A DNA stretch of 64,000 nucleotides from Ferrovibrio sp046297895 (GTDB lineage: Bacteria; Pseudomonadota; Alphaproteobacteria; Ferrovibrionales; Ferrovibrionaceae): NCBI RefSeq assembly GCF_046297895.1, contig NZ_JBKBHC010000008.1:124001-188000 (forward strand), read 5' to 3'. The first letter of the stretch is position 1. Each line of letters begins with the position of its first letter. Positions 59,868 through 64,000 of the stretch are shown here, piece after piece. A model generated the notes under the pieces. The model was not told where the DNA came from. It ran no database searches and saw only the letters and a list, made by a program, of their open reading frames with translations. Made by a program: the position numbers and the translations under genes.

Positions 59868-60940
59868 CGGAAGCGCTCCGACTTGGTGTAGGTCTTCTGT
59901 CGCTTGAACGTCGCCTTCTTGTAGAGCGGGAACAGCGAGAAATAGAGCTTGATCTTGAGCCAGCGGCCGTAGATGCCGAGCGGCTCGAACAGGATGAAGA
60001 AGACCAGGATGATACCGAACAGGCCTGGCTCAAGCCCGGGCTGGCGTGAGATGCCCTCGGGCAGATAGTCGCGCAGGATGGCGATCAGCTGCGGCAGCGA
60101 GCCGACGAAGATCGCACCGAAGATCGCACCATGGATCGACCCCAGGCCGCCCACCACCACCATCAGCAGGAGCTGGATCGAGAGCAGGATGTTGAAAGCA
60201 TCCGGTGCCAGATAGCCGATCTTGTGAGCGAACAGCGTGCCGCCGAAACCGGTGAAGCCGGCCGACACGGCAAAAGCCAGCGTCTTGTAAGCCGCCAGGT
60301 TCACGCCCATGGATTGGGCGGCAATCTCGGAGTCGCGGATGGCGATGAAAGCCCGGCCAGTGGGCGAGCGCAGCAGGTTGAGAGCCACCAGCACGGCCAG
60401 GATCACGGCCGCGAGCGTAAGGTAGTAGAAGAAGCGATCGTCGACGATGTTGTAGCCAAAGATTTCCGGCCGCTCGACGGGGAAGCCCTTGAAGCCGCCG
60501 GTGACCGACTCCCAGCGGATCAGGATCTGCTCGATGATAAAGGCGAAGGCAAGGGTGGCAATGGCGAGATAAATGCCGGTCAGCCGCAGGGCCGGAAAGC
60601 CGATGATGGCCCCGATCGCCGCCGACAAGACGGTGGCGACAAACACCGAGACCACAAACGGCACTCCCAACCCTAGCAAGACGGCATGGGTATAGGCGCC
60701 GATGCCCAGGAAGGCGGCATGACCAAGCGAAACCTGGCCGGTATAGCCGGTCAGCAGCATCAGGCCGATGCCGACAATGGACAGAATGAAGACATAGGAG
60801 ATCTCGCCCAGCCAGAAATCCTCCAGCATGAAGGGCGCCCCCAGCAGGGCCAGCAGCAGCAGGCCGTACCAGAACCTGTCCACATTGTCGCGGAACAGGT
60901 TGATGTCCTGATTGTAGTTGGTCTTGAAGAAGAAGCGCAT
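59864..60940 (-). CDS. livM: branched-chain-type ABC transporter permease LivM
   Basis: Inner-membrane permease, 358 residues, with about ten spans and the LivM blocks GLMLLTGYTGQVSLGHAAFLGIGAYTHA, GIYLAIATLAFAFIIEQI and GGLGSIHGAIFGAIFVGSLP. The ATG at 60940 (MRFFFKTNY) lies 13 bp after the livH stop. C-terminal residues overlap the livG start by 4 bp. A hydrophilic C-terminal tail of about 25 residues (KKATFKRQKTYTKSERFR) extends past the last span. Confidence 0.93.
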   Translation of the reverse strand: MRFFFKTNYNQDINLFRDNVDRFWYGLLLLALLGAPFMLEDFWLGEISYVFILSIVGIGLMLLTGYTGQVSLGHAAFLGIGAYTHAVLLGLGVPFVVSVFVATVLSAAIGAIIGFPALRLTGIYLAIATLAFAFIIEQILIRWESVTGGFKGFPVERPEIFGYNIVDDRFFYYLTLAAVILAVLVALNLLRSPTGRAFIAIRDSEIAAQSMGVNLAAYKTLAFAVSAGFTGFGGTLFAHKIGYLAPDAFNILLSIQLLLMVVVGGLGSIHGAIFGAIFVGSLPQLIAILRDYLPEGISRQPGLEPGLFGIILVFFILFEPLGIYGRWLKIKLYFSLFPLYKKATFKRQKTYTKSERFR

Positions 60941-60953
60941 CTGGTTAAGACCC

Positions 60954-61826
60954 CTACACCCGCTTGCGGCCGATATTGCCAAACAGGCCCTGCGGCCGCA
61001 GGAACAGCACGACCAGGATCACCACATAGGCGGCCACGTCCTTGAAGCCTTCCGGCAGGTAGATACCCGAGAACTGTTCGATCACGCCGATCACCAGACC
61101 GCCGATCACGGCACCGGGAATGGAGCCAAAACCGCCGAGCACCGCGGCGGCGAATGCCTTCAGGCCGAGCAGGCCGATGGTGACGTCGATCAGCGCCACC
61201 GGGGCCAGCAGAATGCCGGCAACAGCGGCGACGCCGGCGGAAATCGCCCAGATCAGCGAGAAAACCATCTTCACCGGAATGCCCATGTAATAAGCGGCAA
61301 GCTGGTTCTGCGAGGCCGCCTGCATGGCCACGCCGATGCGGGTATAGCGGAAGAAGGCATAGAGCGCGGCGCAAAGGATGGCGGTGCCCGCAACAATGGA
61401 GACGTTGACGTCGGCAATGACGAAACCGCCGGCCTTGGTGACGCCATCAGTGAACGGCGTGGCAAACGCCCGGGTCTCGGTACCCCAGATCATCGAGGCC
61501 GCGGCGCGGAAGATGAAGCCCAGACCGATGGTCAGCATCACCACGGCGAATTGCGGTTGGCCGATCACCTGCCGCAACACGATGGTATCGAGCAGATAAC
61601 CGAACACGGCCATGAACAGCACGGCACCGAGGAAGGCGAGCCAGTAATTGAAGCCCATCATCTCGATCAGGGTGAAGGCCACAAAGGCGCCCAGCATCAG
61701 CAGGTCGCCCTGGGCGAAGTTCACCATTTCGGTGGCTTTGTAGATCAGCACGAAGCCGAGCGCGATCAGGCCGTAGATACAGCCTGCCGCCAACCCGTTC
61801 AGCAGCAACTGGACAATCTCAGACAG
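60954..61826 (-). CDS. livH: branched-chain-type ABC transporter permease LivH, apparent CTG start
   Basis: Permease of about 290 residues with the LivH blocks NGLAAGCIYGLIALGFVLIYKATEMVNFAQGDLLMLGAF and GLKAFAAAVLGGFGSIPGAVIGGLVIGV. The conserved N-terminus is (L)SEIVQLLLNG, and a strong ribosome site GGGAGGA lies 8 bases before a CTG at 61826. The nearest in-frame ATG is at 61925, upstream of the inferred promoter (61887-61915), and would add 33 non-conserved residues. First gene of livH-M-G-F-ligase-binding protein. Confidence 0.88.
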   Translation of the reverse strand: MSEIVQLLLNGLAAGCIYGLIALGFVLIYKATEMVNFAQGDLLMLGAFVAFTLIEMMGFNYWLAFLGAVLFMAVFGYLLDTIVLRQVIGQPQFAVVMLTIGLGFIFRAAASMIWGTETRAFATPFTDGVTKAGGFVIADVNVSIVAGTAILCAALYAFFRYTRIGVAMQAASQNQLAAYYMGIPVKMVFSLIWAISAGVAAVAGILLAPVALIDVTIGLLGLKAFAAAVLGGFGSIPGAVIGGLVIGVIEQFSGIYLPEGFKDVAAYVVILVVLFLRPQGLFGNIGRKRV

Positions 61827-61886
61827 CTTGCCGTCCTCCCAAATTTTATTGCCGGCGATTCTTGGTGCCGCCCTGGCGTGGTGGCA

Positions 61887-61915
61887 GATTAAGGAAGCTG
61901 GGCTGTAACGGTCAA
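61887..61915 (-). promoter_or_regulatory. putative liv operon promoter
   Basis: On the minus strand TTGACC (61915-61910), a 17-bp spacer and TTAATC (61892-61887). Transcription would start near 61880, giving a leader of about 54 bases before the CTG start. Confidence 0.55.
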
Positions 61916-61946
61916 TCGCTTTCATGCTCGGATGAACGCTAATCAC

Positions 61947-61961
61947 TTGACGTAACGTCAA
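61947..61961. promoter_or_regulatory. perfect 15-bp palindromic operator candidate between livH and the MBL-fold gene
   Basis: TTGACGT-A-ACGTCAA. It lies about 32 bp upstream of the livH -35 box and 20 bp before the MBL-fold gene, so one regulator could act on both. A related motif lies at 55041-55055. The regulator is not in the window. ACGT-centred palindromes of this sort are reported for acyl-CoA-responsive regulators of fatty acid and branched-chain acid use in proteobacteria; the link here is inference. Confidence 0.6.
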
Positions 61962-61980
61962 TTTTCGCGAGGCTGCAGCT

Positions 61981-62889
61981 ATGTCGGTCCCCTTTGTCAA
62001 AAGCCTGGACTTCAGCTATGGCGCCGTCGCGGAACTAAGCCCGTTGGTGCGCCGGGTGGTGGCCCACAACCCTTCCGCCTTCACCTTCCACGGCACCGGT
62101 ACCTACATAGTCGGGCGCGGCAAGGTGGCCGTGATCGACCCCGGCCCGGCCGATCCGGCGCATATCGATGCCCTGACCAACGCCCTGCGCCACGAAACCG
62201 TCACCCATATTCTGGTCACCCACACCCATCGCGACCATTCACCCGGCACGGTGGAACTGCAGCGGCGCACCGGTGCGCCCAGCTTCGCCTTCGGTCCGCA
62301 CCCCCTGCCCAAAGGCGCCCTGGCGGTCGAAGAAGGCGGCGACCACGATTTCCAGCCCGACGAGATCATGACCGATGGCGATACGCTGGACGGCCATGGC
62401 TGGACCCTGACCGCGCTGCATACCCCGGGGCACATATCCAATCACCTCTGCTTCAATCTGCGCGAGGAACAGGCGCTTTTTTCCGGCGACCACGTGATGG
62501 GGTGGTCCACCACCGTGATTTCGCCGCCCGACGGCAACATGACGGATTACTATGCCTCATTGCGCCGGCTGCTGCCGCGCGAGGAAGACCGTTACTACCC
62601 CACCCATGGCGCGCCGATCGACATGCACAGCACCGGCCTGAAGCCGCAGCGCTTCGTGCAGGCCCTGCTGCAGCACCGAGCTGGACGCGAGGAGCAGATC
62701 CTGCGCTGCCTCTCTGCCGCCCCCCAGACGATCCCGCAGATGGTGACAACGATGTATCACGACGTTCCGTCGTATCTCCATCCTGCGGCCGCCCGCTCGG
62801 TGCTGGCGCACCTTATCCACATGACAGAAGAAGGGCGGGTCGTCAGCGACGGCCCGCCCGATGGAAGCGCTGTCTATCGACTGCCCTGA
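61981..62889 (+). CDS. MBL-fold metallohydrolase (LACTB2/glyoxalase II-like)
   Basis: A 302-residue cytoplasmic metallo-beta-lactamase-fold hydrolase. Zinc ligands are HTHRDH at 81-86, His151 (HTPGHISNH) and Asp170 (FSGDHVMGW), with a later His in YPTHGAP. The C-terminal 60 residues form a winged-helix-like domain (TIPQMVTTMYHDVPSYLHPAAARSVLAHLIHM) as in LACTB2 proteins. These act on thioesters, nucleic acids or lactones; the neighbouring CoA ligases make a thioesterase-like role plausible but unproven. Divergent from livH and convergent with the second ligase. Confidence 0.87.
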   Translation: MSVPFVKSLDFSYGAVAELSPLVRRVVAHNPSAFTFHGTGTYIVGRGKVAVIDPGPADPAHIDALTNALRHETVTHILVTHTHRDHSPGTVELQRRTGAPSFAFGPHPLPKGALAVEEGGDHDFQPDEIMTDGDTLDGHGWTLTALHTPGHISNHLCFNLREEQALFSGDHVMGWSTTVISPPDGNMTDYYASLRRLLPREEDRYYPTHGAPIDMHSTGLKPQRFVQALLQHRAGREEQILRCLSAAPQTIPQMVTTMYHDVPSYLHPAAARSVLAHLIHMTEEGRVVSDGPPDGSAVYRLP

Positions 62890-62892
62890 GCC

Positions 62893-64000
62893 TTACGCGC
62901 CCGGCGTCGGCAGCTTGTGATCCTTGAACTGCTCGCGCAGCTTGGTCTTGAGCAGCTTTCCGGTCGCGGTGTGCGGCAGCTCGGTGACAAAAACGATATC
63001 GTCGGGCAGCCACCACTTGGCCACCTTGCCCTCCAGGAACGCCATCAGTTCTTCCTTGGTGGCATCCTGGCCGGCCTTCTTGATCACCAGCAGCAACGGC
63101 CGTTCCTGCCATTTGGCATGGAACACGCCGATCACGGCGGCTTCCTGCACGGCTGGATGGCCGACGGCGGCATTCTCGAGGTCGATCGAGGAGATCCACT
63201 CGCCACCCGACTTGATCACATCCTTGGCGCGGTCGGTGATCTGCATGTAACCGTCGGGGTCCAGCGTGGCGACATCGCCGGTGGTGAACCAGCCATCCTT
63301 GTCGAGTACGTTGCCGCCTTCACCCTTGAAATAGCCCGCGGTAATCCACGGGCCGCGCACCTTGACGTTGCCGAAAGCCTTGCCGTCCCGCGGCAGCTCG
63401 TTGCCATCGTCATCGGTAATCTTGATCTCAACCCCGTAAACGGTGCGCCCCTGCTTGGATTGCACATCCAGGCGTTTTTCCAGCGGCAGGTCGGCATGCT
63501 TCTTCAGCAGGTTGCCCGTTGTGCCCAGCGGCGACATCTCGGTCATGCCCCAGGCGTGAATGACAAAGCAGTTGAACTGCTTGGCGAAGCGCTCGATCAT
63601 GGCGCGCGGCGCAGCCGAACCGCCGATCACGCAGCGCTCCAGCTTGATGTCAGCCTTGGTGTCGAGGCCCGGATTGGCGTCGACATGCTGGAAGAAGGCG
63701 AGCCAGACGGTCGGCACGCCGAGCGAGAAGTTGCATTTCTCGTCGCGCAGCAGTTCATACACGCTCTTGCCATCCAGCGCCGGGCCGGGGAAGACCAGCT
63801 TGGCACCGCTCATGCAGGCGCCGTAGGGCACACCCCAGGCATTGGCATGGAATAGCGGGACGATCACCAGAGCGCTGTCGGCCGAACCCAGATTCAGGCC
63901 GTCGCGCTGGCACACGGCATAGGAATGCAGGACGGTCGAGCGATGTGAATATAATACGCCCTTCGGATTGCCCGTGGTGCCCGAGGTGTAGCACAGCGAC
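62893..64000 (-). CDS. acyl-CoA synthetase (AMP-forming), 5' part beyond the window
   Basis: The 3' 369 codons of an AMP-binding ligase of the FadD/fatty-acyl-CoA synthetase type. Reading enters at the right edge at SLCYTSGTTGNPKGVLYSHR, the AMP-binding P-loop, followed by HAWGMTEMSPLGT and DGWFTTGDVATLDPDGYMQITDRAKDVIKSGGEWIS. The C-terminal catalytic Lys lies in TATGKLLKTKLR. It resembles medium-chain or cinnamate-type ligases (DMSP/MMPA-CoA ligase relatives share this GGEWIS block). It ends 3 bp after the MBL-fold gene on the other strand. Confidence 0.9.
   Translation of the reverse strand, partial: SLCYTSGTTGNPKGVLYSHRSTVLHSYAVCQRDGLNLGSADSALVIVPLFHANAWGVPYGACMSGAKLVFPGPALDGKSVYELLRDEKCNFSLGVPTVWLAFFQHVDANPGLDTKADIKLERCVIGGSAAPRAMIERFAKQFNCFVIHAWGMTEMSPLGTTGNLLKKHADLPLEKRLDVQSKQGRTVYGVEIKITDDDGNELPRDGKAFGNVKVRGPWITAGYFKGEGGNVLDKDGWFTTGDVATLDPDGYMQITDRAKDVIKSGGEWISSIDLENAAVGHPAVQEAAVIGVFHAKWQERPLLLVIKKAGQDATKEELMAFLEGKVAKWWLPDDIVFVTELPHTATGKLLKTKLREQFKDHKLPTPGA

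Overview
The window is about 64 kb of a high-GC chromosome, almost entirely protein coding, with short intergenic gaps (the longest, 27900-28161, is about 260 bp). The gene content points to an alphaproteobacterium of the Rhodospirillales type: an Rrf2-regulated suf operon, a mreBCD-mrdA-mrdB shape cluster, glyQ-glyS followed by a bacterial PPDK, ilvBHC near leuA, hflK-hflC-degP, and a Liv-type ABC system with an acyl-CoA ligase. I cannot name a genus. There is no sign of phage, insertion sequences, integrases, rRNA or CRISPR. Two tRNA genes are present, Lys(CTT) and Pro(CGG).

Layout. 1-1424: end of a ugp glycerol-3-phosphate ABC operon (ugpE partial, ugpC). 1435-7856: a surface-glycan block made of a lipoprotein, an extended SDR, a DegT aminotransferase, an operon of methyltransferase, ArnC-like glycosyltransferase and ArnE-like SMR protein, and a GT-C-like membrane protein. 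Together these look like a variant of the Arn (lipid-linked aminosugar) logic. 7857-13874: SUF Fe-S assembly operon (rrf2-sufBCDS-sufT-sufA) with two candidate operators at its promoter. 14076-20404: TPR/glycosyltransferase protein, flavin reductase, two uncharacterised proteins (one a large EF-hand membrane protein) and CorA. 20431-26224: tRNA-Lys and the elongasome cluster. 26343-35535: branched-chain amino acid synthesis (leuA, ilvC, ilvH, ilvB), interrupted between leuA and ilvC by a MarR-regulated four-gene cassette with a striking AT-rich operator. 35617-39185: miaA, serB, 3-hydroxybutyrate dehydrogenase and a ClpP protease subunit. 39253-44245: degP-hflC-hflK and the Mrp/ApbC Fe-S carrier. 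44328-50140: glyQ-glyS-ppdK. 50282-53645: zinc-ribbon miniprotein, TrmN6-like methyltransferase, polyprenyl diphosphate synthase, tRNA-Pro and a DMT transporter. 53778-61826: a Liv-type ABC importer with an embedded long-chain acyl-CoA ligase and two tandem paralogous binding proteins. 61981-64000: an MBL-fold hydrolase and a second acyl-CoA ligase that runs off the window.

How the parts fit. The right arm (54-64 kb) looks like uptake and CoA activation of an organic acid; a palindromic ACGT-type site appears at two of its promoters. The MarR cassette pairs a Tat-exported nitroreductase-like lipoprotein with a thiolase-like protein and a PhyH oxygenase, which suggests catabolism or detoxification of an isoprenoid- or lipid-like compound. 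The strongest leads for something undescribed are the Arn-like glycan module (with an SDR whose catalytic Tyr position holds Asn), the MarR cassette and its operator, the EF-hand membrane protein, a histone-like Lys/Ala tail on PPDK, and an apparent CTG start for livH.
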